Shown piece after piece: positions 17,552-25,100 of a stretch of DNA of 62,171 bases. Position numbers and translations under genes: made by a program. The DNA is from Paenibacillus vietnamensis. Lineage in GTDB: Bacteria > Bacillota > Bacilli > Paenibacillales > Paenibacillaceae. Below the pieces are notes generated by a model, which saw only the letters and a program-made list of their open reading frames with translations, did no database searches and was not told where the DNA came from. Every line of letters begins with the position of its first letter. Position 1 is the first letter of the stretch. The stretch lies in the NCBI RefSeq assembly GCF_020169515.1, contig NZ_JAHMHW010000027.1, positions 1 through 62,171 of the forward strand, written 5' to 3'.

Positions 17552-18420
17552 TCCTTCGACTCCCAGCGTCCGAGAATGCCGCATGGCAAATTCAAGCCGG
17601 ATTTCGTAATCGGCAGTCCGATTTCCCCACAGTTGATTTCACCGCCGTACTTTCCCTTCATCGTCAGATGCAGCAGGTTGTGGAGCACGGACGGTGAAAG
17701 ACCGGTCGTATAGGAATTGATCAGCAGAAAGAGAGGACGCTCGGAGAGAATCGTCGTGCACGATTGCAGAAACGGGTACAAGTTATCCTCCAGCTTCCAC
17801 GTCTCGCCGTTCGGCCCGCGGCCGTAAGAAGGCGGATCCATAATGATCGCATCGTATTGCTTACCGCGGCGCTGCTCGCGCTGCACGAATTTGAACACAT
17901 CGTCCGTAATGTACCGGATCGGAGCGGATTCCAGCCCGGACAGCTGCGCGTTCTCTTTCGCCCACTGGACCATTCCTTTGGCCGCGTCGACGTGGCAGAC
18001 TTCCGCACCGGCGGCAGCGGCGGCTACGGTCGCGCCTCCCGAATAGGCGAACAGGTTAAGCACGCGGATCGGCCGGCCGGCGTTTCTGATTTTGTCCATC
18101 ATCCAGCTCCAGTTAACGGCCTGCTCCGGAAATAAACCGGTATGCTTGAAATTGGTCGGCTTGATATGGAAATTGAGCTCGCCATAGGAAATCGTCCAGC
18201 GCTCAGGCAGGGAAGGACTCATTTGCCATTGTCCTCCACCGGAGCTGCTGCGGTGGTAGTGACCGTCCGCTTTTTTCCACAGGCCGGTTTCGTTCTCGAT
18301 CGGCCATATAATTTGAGGATCCGGGCGGCGCAGCGTATATCGGCCCCAGCGCTCCAGCTTCTCGCCTCCGCCCGTATCGATAACCTCGTAATCCACCCAT
18401 TTATCTGCTATGTACATCAT
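17548..18420 (-). CDS. Class I SAM-dependent methyltransferase, RlmI/RlmK-like
   Basis: 290 residues. N-terminal segment with HIKPTNFKHTGLFPEQAVNW, then the SAM-binding loop VLNLFAYSGGATVAAAAAGA, acidic motif HVDAAKGMVQWAKEN, and catalytic DPPSYGRG motif. This pattern matches the 23S rRNA cytosine/guanine methyltransferases of the RlmI/RlmK (YccW) group, although the PUA domain is absent. Start: ATG 18420, nine bases after GGAAGG; ATG 18417 is an alternative. First gene of a leftward chain methyltransferase, pseudouridine synthase, capA-like, each joined by an ATGA overlap. Exact target not deducible. Confidence 0.85.
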   Translation of the reverse strand: MMYIADKWVDYEVIDTGGGEKLERWGRYTLRRPDPQIIWPIENETGLWKKADGHYHRSSSGGGQWQMSPSLPERWTISYGELNFHIKPTNFKHTGLFPEQAVNWSWMMDKIRNAGRPIRVLNLFAYSGGATVAAAAAGAEVCHVDAAKGMVQWAKENAQLSGLESAPIRYITDDVFKFVQREQRRGKQYDAIIMDPPSYGRGPNGETWKLEDNLYPFLQSCTTILSERPLFLLINSYTTGLSPSVLHNLLHLTMKGKYGGEINCGEIGLPITKSGLNLPCGILGRWESKE

Positions 18421-18451
18421 TCTCTAAATCCTTCCTTGACGCCGATTTTGT

Positions 18452-18483
18452 ATTATAATAAATGTCATCGATAATTATATCGA
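18452..18483. promoter_or_regulatory. Divergent intergenic region with overlapping TATAAT and an inverted repeat
   Basis: TATAAT occurs on both strands in the same bases (18452-18459), and next to it lies TCGATA-N4-TATCGA (18468-18483). The region separates the leftward methyltransferase operon from PAP2. No good -35 is seen on either strand, so promoter function is uncertain. Confidence 0.3.
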
Positions 18484-18501
18484 AGCTGACACGATGAAGC
18501 A

Positions 18502-19176
18502 ATGAAACGAAGCAAACGGAGGCGGGTATTTATTCAGAAGATTAGGACAGGCTGGATATCGGTATTATTAGTAAGTTTAGTGTCTTTCGCAGCGCTTGCC
18601 GCAACGATTCCGGAGGCCGGAGGCAGCCGGCTCGATCAATGGGCGGAAGCCTGGATGTCGGGTTGGAAAAGCGACGGCATGACCGGAATGTTTACGATTT
18701 TATCCTATTTTGGGAGTACGGCTGCTATTGCGGGGATGACGCTCATCGCGGCCGCCGCGGTCTGGATCGCGCAAGGCTGGAAGCGGGGCGTTGCGATCTT
18801 GGCTGGCATGGCGGCCGCCTACCTGCTAAACAGCCTTCTCAAATCGGCGTTCGAGCGTGCCCGGCCAGTGGCCGCCTGGGGGATCGAAGCCGACGGCGCA
18901 AGCTTCCCGAGCGGCAATGCTATGCTGGGCTTCGTCATGTTCGGACTCATTGCGCTGACGGTCATTCTGTCGGCCCGATCGGGCCGCGCTGTCAAAGCCG
19001 GAGCGGCTGCGGCAGCTGTTATTTTTATCGGATTGATGGGATTAAGCCGCGTTTATTTTCATGTGCATTACATATCGGATATTTTGGGCGGGTATGCCGC
19101 AGGGCTCGCGACGATCAGCCTGGTAATGCTTGTCTTACAAGCAGCCGAACGAAGAAAGGGAGCAGCGAAACGATGA
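18502..19176 (+). CDS. PAP2 family membrane phosphatase
   Basis: 224 residues with a basic N-terminus and about five to six membrane helices. The three phosphatase motifs are recognisable: KSAFERARP, then SFPSGNAM, then SRVYFHVHYISDILGGYAAG. The middle motif is normally PSGH; here the His is Asn, a departure at a residue that usually assists catalysis. The family dephosphorylates undecaprenyl diphosphate, phosphatidylglycerol phosphate or similar lipids at the membrane. The ATG has only a weak ribosome binding site (GATGAAG). The stop overlaps the next start, so the small zinc-ribbon gene is co-translated. Confidence 0.88.
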   Translation: MKRSKRRRVFIQKIRTGWISVLLVSLVSFAALAATIPEAGGSRLDQWAEAWMSGWKSDGMTGMFTILSYFGSTAAIAGMTLIAAAAVWIAQGWKRGVAILAGMAAAYLLNSLLKSAFERARPVAAWGIEADGASFPSGNAMLGFVMFGLIALTVILSARSGRAVKAGAAAAAVIFIGLMGLSRVYFHVHYISDILGGYAAGLATISLVMLVLQAAERRKGAAKR

Positions 19177-19358
19177 TGAACTTTGAATGCGAATGCGGAA
19201 ACAAAACCGCGTTGTTCGCAACGGGAGACCGGGACGAGCATGGAAGAGAGTATGTCGAGATCGAGGACGACGACAGGCTGACCTTCACGATAGGGGACAA
19301 AAGCGTATTGTTTCGCTGCTCTTTTTGCGGATATACGTACAGGCTTGAACAAATTTGA
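19173..19358 (+). CDS. Small zinc-ribbon-like protein
   Basis: 61 residues from ATG 19173, which overlaps the PAP2 stop (ATGA) and follows AAGGGAG by ten bases; ATG 19176 is also possible. A much longer in-frame extension upstream is only the shadow of PAP2. The protein has CECG near the start and CSFCG near the end, spaced like the two knuckles of a zinc ribbon, with an acidic middle (EYVEIEDDDRLTF). Not recognised as a named family. Tight coupling to PAP2 suggests a shared envelope-related task, but that is only context. Confidence 0.7.
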   Translation: MMNFECECGNKTALFATGDRDEHGREYVEIEDDDRLTFTIGDKSVLFRCSFCGYTYRLEQI

Positions 19359-19389
19359 CCGTACAACTGATTTTTTTGCAGCGAGCGTA

Positions 19390-19418
19390 TTGAAATGCGG
19401 TTCCTTTCGGAGTATTAT
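19390..19418 (+). promoter_or_regulatory. araA promoter
   Basis: TTGAAA, 17-base spacer, TATTAT, about 100 bases before the araA start and just upstream of two AraR-like boxes. Confidence 0.7.
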
Positions 19419-19430
19419 AAACGTACGTCA

Positions 19431-19446
19431 AGTTGTATGTACAAGT
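19431..19446. promoter_or_regulatory. AraR-like operator 1
   Basis: AGTTGTATGTACAAGT, close to the ATTTGTACGTACAAAT-type consensus of the arabinose repressor AraR. It lies 13 bases after the -10. Confidence 0.65.
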
Positions 19447-19474
19447 GCTGCGTCATGCCAATGATAACTAGCAC

Positions 19475-19490
19475 TAATGTCCGTACAAGT
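19475..19490. promoter_or_regulatory. AraR-like operator 2
   Basis: TAATGTCCGTACAAGT, the second AraR-type box. Its centre is 44 bases from that of the first, about four helical turns, which suits cooperative binding as described for B. subtilis ara promoters. Confidence 0.65.
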
Positions 19491-19514
19491 TAATAGTTGA
19501 GGAGGAACCGATTC

Positions 19515-21005
19515 ATGTTGCAAGTTAAGCCTTATCAGTTTTGGTTTGTTACCGGAAGCCAGCACTTGTACGGTCCGGAAACGTTGGAGGAAGTTGCCCA
19601 GCATTCCCGGATCATTGCGGCTTCGTTGAACGATGATTCCGCTATTCCGCAAGAGATCGTATTCAAGCCTGTAGTAACAACACCTGAAGATATTTTCAAG
19701 CTTTGCCTGGAAGCGAACGCTGACGAAAGCTGCGGCGGTCTGATCACCTGGATGCATACATTCTCGCCGGCAAAAATGTGGATTCACGGCTTATCCGAGC
19801 TGCGCAAGCCGCTGCTCCATCTCCATACCCAATTTAACCGCGACATTCCATGGGATTCGATTGATATGGATTTCATGAATACGAACCAATCGGCGCACGG
19901 CGACCGCGAATACGGACATATTTTCGCCCGTCTTGGCCTTGAGCGTAAAGTCGTTACGGGTTACTGGGAAAACGGCGAGACACGTTCCCGTATCGGAAGC
20001 TGGATGTCAACGGCGATCGCCTACAATGAAGGCCGTAACCTGAAGGTTGCCCGCTTTGGCGACAACATGCGCCAGGTAGCCGTTACGGAAGGCGACAAGG
20101 TCGAAGCGCAAATCAAATTCGGCTGGTCGATTAACGGCTATGGCATCGGCGATCTGGTTGCCCGCATGAACGAGGTTTCGGATGAAGAGGTTAAGCGTCT
20201 GCTCGAGGAATACAGCGAATTGTACGACATTTCCTCCGAAACTCGCAGCAATCCGGCATCCTGGGCCGCCATCGGGGAACAGGCGAAAATCGAGCTCGGA
20301 CTTAAAGCATTCTTGCAGGAGGGCGGCTTCTCCGCGTTCACGACATCGTTCGAGGACCTGCACGGCATGAAGCAGCTTCCTGGACTTGCCGTTCAGCGTC
20401 TGATGGAGCAGGGCTACGGCTTCGGCGGCGAAGGCGACTGGAAAACTTCCGCTTTCACGCGTCTGATGAAGATCATGGCCGGCAACAAAGGTACGTCCTT
20501 CATGGAGGATTACACCTACCATCTTGAAGAAGGCAACGAGCTGGTGCTCGGTTCCCATATGCTTGAAGTATGTCCGACAATTGCCGATAACCGTCCGAAG
20601 ATCGAAGTGCACCCGCTTGGCATCGGCGGCAAAGCCGACCCGGCCCGTATCGTGTTCGACGGCCGCTCCGGCGCTGCTCTTAACGCATCCCTGATCGATC
20701 TCGGCAACCGCTTCCGCCTCATTATTAACGAAGTCGACGCGGTAAAACCTGCGAAAGAGATGCCTAAGCTTCCGGTTGCCCGCGTACTGTGGAAGCCTCA
20801 GCCGTCGCTTCGCGACGCGGCTGAAGGCTGGATTTATGCCGGCGGCGCGCATCATACCGTATTCTCTTACGTCGTGAAGACGGAACAGCTTGTGGACTGG
20901 GCGGATCTGGTCGGCATCGAAACCGTCGTCATCGACAAAAATTCGACCGTCCGTGGACTCCGCAATGAGATTCGCTGGAACGATCTAAGCTACCGCATCC
21001 GTTAA
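19515..21005 (+). CDS. araA: L-arabinose isomerase
   Basis: 496 residues, the same length as B. subtilis AraA. It interconverts L-arabinose and L-ribulose using Mn2+. Conserved pieces include the N-terminal FVTGSQHLYG, MHTFSPAKMWIHGL, the active-site stretch TTSFEDLHGMKQLPGLAVQR, GYGFGGEGDWKTS, and the metal ligand region EVHPLGIGGKADP. ATG 19515 follows GAGGAGG by nine bases; the TTG at 19497 overlaps that site. It stands alone: no araB, araD or araR in the window, and a strong terminator follows. The two AraR-like boxes imply control by an AraR encoded elsewhere and induction by arabinose. Confidence 0.97.
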   Translation: MLQVKPYQFWFVTGSQHLYGPETLEEVAQHSRIIAASLNDDSAIPQEIVFKPVVTTPEDIFKLCLEANADESCGGLITWMHTFSPAKMWIHGLSELRKPLLHLHTQFNRDIPWDSIDMDFMNTNQSAHGDREYGHIFARLGLERKVVTGYWENGETRSRIGSWMSTAIAYNEGRNLKVARFGDNMRQVAVTEGDKVEAQIKFGWSINGYGIGDLVARMNEVSDEEVKRLLEEYSELYDISSETRSNPASWAAIGEQAKIELGLKAFLQEGGFSAFTTSFEDLHGMKQLPGLAVQRLMEQGYGFGGEGDWKTSAFTRLMKIMAGNKGTSFMEDYTYHLEEGNELVLGSHMLEVCPTIADNRPKIEVHPLGIGGKADPARIVFDGRSGAALNASLIDLGNRFRLIINEVDAVKPAKEMPKLPVARVLWKPQPSLRDAAEGWIYAGGAHHTVFSYVVKTEQLVDWADLVGIETVVIDKNSTVRGLRNEIRWNDLSYRIR

Positions 21006-21018
21006 TCCGGACACCTGA

Positions 21019-21050
21019 ACGCCCAAGCCGATTGGCTTGGGCGTTTTTTT
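21019..21050 (+). terminator. Terminator after araA
   Basis: Perfect 11-bp stem ACGCCCAAGCC/GGCTTGGGCGT, GATT loop, followed by a T run. Confidence 0.93.
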
Positions 21051-21079
21051 GGCCGACGTGAGGAGCTGCTTGAGGTTAG

Positions 21080-21913
21080 TTATTTTGCAATAAGCGAATG
21101 GACATATCGCAGCTCTTCCCGGTGGGAATAATCCGCGGAGTACGGCGTTTCCAGAATAAACGGGAGCTCCGTCAATCCACTTGCGTTCAGCAATTCCTTT
21201 ATCGATCGCTCCCCGATGTATCCTTTGCCGACATTCGCGTGACGATCTTTAAACGATCGGCCGGGATAGACGGAATCGTTCAGATGGATCGCTTTCAGAT
21301 TGTCGAAGTATCCGAGCTCCGTTCCCTTCTCCATAATCGCGCTCCAGTTATCCCCTGTCCATAACCCGCTTGCGAACGCATGGCACGTATCGAAGCAGTA
21401 TCCGATTTTTTCGGGCACCTGCGTCAGTCGACGGATTTGCACCAGCTCCTCCAGCGTAATCCCCATTTTGCCCCCTTGTCCGGCCATATTTTCTATAAGC
21501 AGCTTGGCGTTTCCGTCCCAGTCCATCAGCACTTGGTTCAGCATATCGATCATCAACCGGTATCCCTGCAGAGGGTCGGAGCCATTATATTTGCCAAAAT
21601 GGACGACGAGGCCGACGGATCCGCACGCCTCCGTAATGTCCAGATCGTTTAGGAGCGAACGAAGCGTCACTTCCCGCATTACCGGATCTTCGACCGACAA
21701 ATTGGTCGGATAGGGAGTATGGGCCACCGATACCAATCCATGCTCTTTGCAGTAACGGGAACAGTTCTCCGCATTCCGGCGATCAAAGCTTTTCACGGAC
21801 AGGCTTCGCGGGTTTTTGGGAAAATATTGGAAAGATTTTGCTCCCAGGCTCACCGCTTCCTTGGCCGCGGACAAATAGCCGTTTCTGATCGACACATGGC
21901 TTCCGAGCAGCAT
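21080..21913 (-). CDS. nfo: Endonuclease IV (AP endonuclease)
   Basis: 277 residues from ATG 21913, six bases after GGAGGAAG; the frame extends 22 codons further up, without a ribosome binding site. The TIM-barrel AP endonuclease motifs are present: GSHVSI at the start, VAHTPYPTNL, LVVHFGK, LLIENMAGQGGKMG, CFDTCHAFASG, HLNDSVYP followed by FKDRHANVGKG, and PFILETP. These hold the trinuclear zinc site. It cleaves abasic sites in DNA; in B. subtilis Nfo is made in the forespore and protects spore DNA. It is divergent from an ATP-dependent DNA ligase and close to the cotJ operon. Confidence 0.93.
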   Translation of the reverse strand: MLLGSHVSIRNGYLSAAKEAVSLGAKSFQYFPKNPRSLSVKSFDRRNAENCSRYCKEHGLVSVAHTPYPTNLSVEDPVMREVTLRSLLNDLDITEACGSVGLVVHFGKYNGSDPLQGYRLMIDMLNQVLMDWDGNAKLLIENMAGQGGKMGITLEELVQIRRLTQVPEKIGYCFDTCHAFASGLWTGDNWSAIMEKGTELGYFDNLKAIHLNDSVYPGRSFKDRHANVGKGYIGERSIKELLNASGLTELPFILETPYSADYSHREELRYVHSLIAK

Positions 21914-22061
21914 TTTCTTCCTCCTGCAGAACATTTTTTCGTCTAGCGAATACTCTTTATCCTCCCACTGCCCAGCCAAAATGATTCTTGTTATTCCGAG
22001 GCCCCGGTAAGGGCAAACTTGTTTTATCTTAAAAATATAAAATGAATAGGGAGGAGTTCGT

Positions 22062-23015
22062 TTGGAGCTGAAACCCGTTTATCCGTTCGAGCCTGTTAGC
22101 ATCTCCACCCCTCCGGCCGGGGACAACTGGGTCGCACAAATCAAGTGGGATGGCGTGCGGATTCTTCTTTATTACGACGGCAGCACCGCCAGGCTTATTA
22201 ACCGGCGAATGAATGAACGGACGCTGCAGTACCCTGAGCTCCTTGACGTAAACGCATTTTGCAAAGCCCAATCCGTCATTCTCGACGGAGAAGTCATTGC
22301 TTTCGATCAGAAGAAACCTTCCTTCTACGAAGTCATGAAGAGGGACCGCTTGAAGCTGCCTATGAAAATCAAACAAGCTTCCGTACGAGCACCCATCACA
22401 TATATGGTTTTTGACGTATTGTTCCTTAATGGAGAATGGGTAACCGAACAAACGCTGGCCGAGCGTCAGGCATTGCTCGAGGACATTATGATTCCGCAGC
22501 CGAACATACAAATCGTGCAAAATTACCCTGACGGGACGCCCCTGTTTGAGATGATGAAGCAGTATCGGATGGAAGGCGTCGTATATAAAGATTTAGGCAG
22601 TACTTATCCGATCAACGGAAAAGACGGACGTTGGAGAAAACAGAAGGTGTTTCATGATCTTAACGCCGTTGTCGGCGGGGTAACTTATCGTGATAAGACC
22701 GTCAACGCCCTGTTGCTTGGCATTTTCACAAATAACGGGGATCTGATCTATATCGGCCATGCCGGCACAGGTAAATTGACCCGGAAGGATTGGTCGATGC
22801 TCACGGAAAAAGCAAAGGACTTGCAATTGGACCGGATTCCTTTCAGCAATGTGCCGGAAAGGTCGAAGGACGCCGTATGGGTCCGGCCCGAGCTGACCGT
22901 TAAGGTCGAATATCTCGAATTAACTCCCGGAGGAACGATGCGGCATCCGAGCATTCAAGGCATCGTGGAGATAGACAAAACCGAATGTACGGTTGACCAG
23001 CTTTCTTCTTTATGA
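22062..23015 (+). CDS. ATP-dependent DNA ligase, LigD-type ligase domain
   Basis: 317 residues, starting at TTG 22062 six bases after AGGGAGGAG. Nucleotidyltransferase motif I is QIKWDGVR with the adenylated Lys 28; motif Ia RRMNERT, motif III/IIIa ILDGEVIAF and MVFDVLFLNG, motif IV EGVVYKD and motif V WRKQKVFHD follow, then an OB-fold domain. It is the ligase part of bacterial NHEJ LigD without polymerase or phosphoesterase domains. No ku gene is seen here. Divergence from nfo and position before cotJ suggest a job in spore DNA repair, by analogy with sigma-G-controlled LigD/Ku of Bacillus. Confidence 0.88.
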   Translation: MELKPVYPFEPVSISTPPAGDNWVAQIKWDGVRILLYYDGSTARLINRRMNERTLQYPELLDVNAFCKAQSVILDGEVIAFDQKKPSFYEVMKRDRLKLPMKIKQASVRAPITYMVFDVLFLNGEWVTEQTLAERQALLEDIMIPQPNIQIVQNYPDGTPLFEMMKQYRMEGVVYKDLGSTYPINGKDGRWRKQKVFHDLNAVVGGVTYRDKTVNALLLGIFTNNGDLIYIGHAGTGKLTRKDWSMLTEKAKDLQLDRIPFSNVPERSKDAVWVRPELTVKVEYLELTPGGTMRHPSIQGIVEIDKTECTVDQLSSL

Positions 23016-23023
23016 CCTCTTCG

Positions 23024-23053
23024 TCATGTTGCCCAAGCCGGGCCGCATAGGCT
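23024..23053 (+). promoter_or_regulatory. Sigma-E-like promoter of the cotJ operon
   Basis: TCATGTT, 15-base spacer, CATAGGCT, compared with the mother-cell sigma-E consensus TCATATT-N14/15-CATACAAT. It sits about 40 bases before the cotJA start. Confidence 0.55.
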
Positions 23054-23091
23054 ATTGAGTGAAGTACGTTATGGAGAGGAGATCTGCGAAA

Positions 23092-23319
23092 GTGAAGGAT
23101 CAGGTGCGTTATTATAAGCCTTTCATCAGTCCTACGGATCCTTGCCCGCCCATCCGAGTGAAAAGCTACAGTACGCCGCCGCAATTGTTTATTCCGTTCC
23201 AGCCGCCGAATTGGCCGCAATTTACCCCGTTCGAAGCCTTGAAGCTCGGAACGCTTTGGCCTGCGCTGTACAGTCCTTACCAATCCAAGTCGAATAGGAG
23301 CGAGGAGGGGGAAGATTGA
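23092..23319 (+). CDS. cotJA: Spore coat associated protein CotJA
   Basis: 75 residues from GTG 23092, eight bases after GAGGAGAT. The in-frame GTG 23059 and ATG 23071 lie upstream of that ribosome binding site, so the shorter start is preferred. The signature run of the family is clear: CPPIRVKSYSTPPQLFIPFQ, then FTPFEALKLGTLWPALYSPY. CotJA and CotJC interact and are found in the B. subtilis spore coat, made in the mother cell under sigma E. The stop overlaps the cotJB ATG by one base. Confidence 0.9.
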   Translation: MKDQVRYYKPFISPTDPCPPIRVKSYSTPPQLFIPFQPPNWPQFTPFEALKLGTLWPALYSPYQSKSNRSEEGED

Positions 23320-23582
23320 TGGCCATCGTCCTTGACGACGAATATTACAGGCTGCTTCACGAGCTGCAGGCCGTCGATTTTGTGCTGGTGGAGCTGACTC
23401 TGTATTTGGATACCCACCCGGACGATACGGCCGCCATTGCGCAATATAATCAGTACGGGCAGCTTCGGCAAAAAATCGCTGCGGTATACGAATCAAAATA
23501 CGGTCCGCTAAAGTCTTTCGGTCAAAGCCCGTCCGGCGTGCCTTGGAGCTGGAACGAGGCTCCGTGGCCTTGGCAGGTTTGA
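23319..23582 (+). CDS. cotJB: Spore coat protein CotJB
   Basis: 87 residues from ATG 23319, which shares a base with the cotJA stop (TGATG) and follows GAGGAGGGGGA. Family features: LLHELQAVDFVLVELTLYLD, DTHPDDTAAIAQYNQY and a Trp-rich end, GVPWSWNEAPWPWQV. Second gene of the cotJ operon; its biochemical role is unknown, but it is needed with CotJA and CotJC for normal coat composition in relatives. Confidence 0.92.
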   Translation: MAIVLDDEYYRLLHELQAVDFVLVELTLYLDTHPDDTAAIAQYNQYGQLRQKIAAVYESKYGPLKSFGQSPSGVPWSWNEAPWPWQV

Positions 23583-23628
23583 AGGATTTGAGCGAACAGT
23601 CCCGTCACCCGGAAAGGAGGCGCCATTC

Positions 23629-24198
23629 ATGTGGGTTTACGAAAAAAAGCTGCAATACCCGGTCCGCGTCAGTAAATGCGATCCGTTAATGGCCAAGTTT
23701 TTATTGGAGCAGTACGGAGGAGCGGACGGCGAGCTTGCCGCCGCTTTGAGGTATTTGAACCAGAGGTATACGATACCGGATAAGGTTATCGGGCTGCTGA
23801 CGGACATCGGAACCGAGGAGTTTGCCCATCTTGAAATGATTGCGACGATGGTTTACAAGCTGACGAAGGATGCAACGCCGGAGCAGCTGAGAGCTGCCGG
23901 TCTCGGGGATCATTACGCAGCCCACGATAATGCCCTGTTTTATCAGAACGCATCTGGGGTGCCGTGGACCGCAGCTTATATTCAAGCGAAAGGGGATCCG
24001 ATCGCAGACCTGTACGAGGATATTGCGGCCGAGGAAAAGGCGAGGGCTACGTACCAGTGGCTGATCGATCTGACAGACGATGTGGATCTGCAGGACAGCC
24101 TGAAATTTTTGAGGGAGCGGGAAATCGTCCATTCCTTACGATTCCGCGAAGCGGTGGAAATATTGAAGGAGCAGCGCGACCAGAAAACTATTTTTTGA
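23629..24198 (+). CDS. cotJC: Spore coat protein CotJC, manganese-catalase-like
   Basis: 189 residues, with the start after GGAAAGGAGG. It is a ferritin-like four-helix protein related to Mn catalases: GGADGELAAALRYLNQRY, the metal-ligand run TDIGTEEFAHLEMIATMV, and AAEEKARATYQWL followed by EIVHSLRFREA, which supply Glu and His ligands. In B. subtilis it is a coat protein; peroxide breakdown is likely from the fold but not established here. Last gene of the operon, followed by a good terminator. Confidence 0.93.
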   Translation: MWVYEKKLQYPVRVSKCDPLMAKFLLEQYGGADGELAAALRYLNQRYTIPDKVIGLLTDIGTEEFAHLEMIATMVYKLTKDATPEQLRAAGLGDHYAAHDNALFYQNASGVPWTAAYIQAKGDPIADLYEDIAAEEKARATYQWLIDLTDDVDLQDSLKFLREREIVHSLRFREAVEILKEQRDQKTIF

Positions 24199-24233
24199 CC
24201 GGACTTATACAAATGGATATGGTTCAAGGGGAG

Positions 24234-24255
24234 CCCGCATTTCTGCGGGTTTTTT
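24234..24255 (+). terminator. Terminator of the cotJ operon
   Basis: CCCGCA-TTTC-TGCGGG followed by six T. Confidence 0.9.
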
Positions 24256-24282
24256 GTTTTGTACCGCGTGTTGGAGCAGCGC

Positions 24283-24306
24283 AAAAAACCTCTGGCGGTC
24301 CAGAGG
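24283..24306 (-). terminator. Terminator of the leftward secreted-protein gene
   Basis: On the minus strand CCTCTGG-ACCG-CCAGAGG followed by six T, 21 bases past the stop codon at 24327. Confidence 0.9.
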
Positions 24307-24326
24307 CGTTCCGTTATTGGATGCGC

Positions 24327-24680
24327 TTACCAGCAATAATATTTTTCCCAAAGCTTGAAGGAATCCGTTTTGTAGTCATCCCAGTTAGGTAAGTCCTTCC
24401 ACCAGTCGTCTTTATCGTCGAACCAATCGAAGAGATCATCGAAATCGAAGCCCCAGTTGTTGTTTTTATTCTTATCGCCATAATCGTTATTTTGGCTCTC
24501 GTAGTTGGAGTAGTTGTAATTGTTTGCGGATGAGGAATAAGAAAAGATGGAAAAAATACTGCTGAGCAGGTTTTTCTTGTCACTCGAGGATGAATGATTG
24601 GATGAAGCGAATGCGGAAGCCGGAAACAGACAGACGCTCAGCAATAAAGCCAGACAAAAAACTTTAACTAACTTGGACAT
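24327..24680 (-). CDS. Secreted Asn/Asp/Trp/Tyr-rich protein of unknown function
   Basis: 117 residues, not recognised. A clear signal peptide (basic MSKLVK, hydrophobic LALLLSVCLFP, cleavage after AFA at about 25) is followed by a Ser-rich stretch, an Asn/Tyr-rich stretch, and an acidic aromatic block (WGFDFDDLFDWFDDKDDWWK). It ends in Tyr-Tyr-Cys-Trp, the only Cys after the signal. The gene has its own promoter, a GGAAGGTG ribosome binding site and its own terminator, so it is very likely real. The low-complexity acidic/aromatic composition suggests a surface or matrix protein, possibly metal-binding or cross-linked through the terminal Cys; that is speculation. Confidence 0.75.
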   Translation of the reverse strand: MSKLVKVFCLALLLSVCLFPASAFASSNHSSSSDKKNLLSSIFSIFSYSSSANNYNYSNYESQNNDYGDKNKNNNWGFDFDDLFDWFDDKDDWWKDLPNWDDYKTDSFKLWEKYYCW

Positions 24681-24739
24681 GTCATCAACACCTTCCCCGA
24701 CTGTGCATCAATAAAGAACGATTGAATTCGCTATAAAGA

Positions 24740-24768
24740 ATTTTATCTCAAATTTCTCATTTTGTAAA
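24740..24768 (-). promoter_or_regulatory. Promoter of the secreted-protein gene
   Basis: On the minus strand TTTACA, 17-base spacer, TAAAAT, 60 bases before the start codon. Confidence 0.65.
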
Positions 24769-25100
24769 CGCTTGAATTCCTTCCTTTTGTGACGGAAAAG
24801 GTAATGGAATCGCACGCCGCCGGGAGCGGATGGTGCAGGAGGCGGTATTGGGAGCTCGCAGCCGCAAAAAACGGCTATCACTTTTTCTAATGGTAATAAT
24901 CATTTTAGGTGATTAAGGGGTGAAATCAGGGCAAAAAAGGGGCGTTTTATCCATTATGTGGATATTTGAAGCAAACCGCACGGAAATAGCCGAAAGTTGC
25001 ACATTGAACGTTTACCACTAATGCGATAGGATAATACTTGATTGTTAAACTTAGAGCATGTAAAAGAATAAGATTTTATGTCGATGCGAGGTGGATTTTG
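24769..25100. other. Intergenic region upstream of cysJ
   Basis: About 330 bases without a gene. It contains a GC-rich part (24810-24870), an AT-rich part around 24880-24930 with no recognised riboswitch core (no S-box motif seen), and the cysJ promoter. Confidence 0.5.
25004..25032 (+). promoter_or_regulatory. Probable cysJ promoter
   Basis: TTGAAC, 17-base spacer, TAGGAT, about 70 bases before the cysJ start. Confidence 0.45.

Noticed and set aside
18639..19172. Long upstream extension of the zinc-ribbon frame
   Set aside because: It is the out-of-frame shadow of the PAP2 gene; the real start is the ATG overlapping the PAP2 stop.
24880..24930. Possible Fur box or S-box riboswitch before cysJ
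   Set aside because: The AT-rich stretch matches a Fur site only partly, and no S-box core sequence is present.
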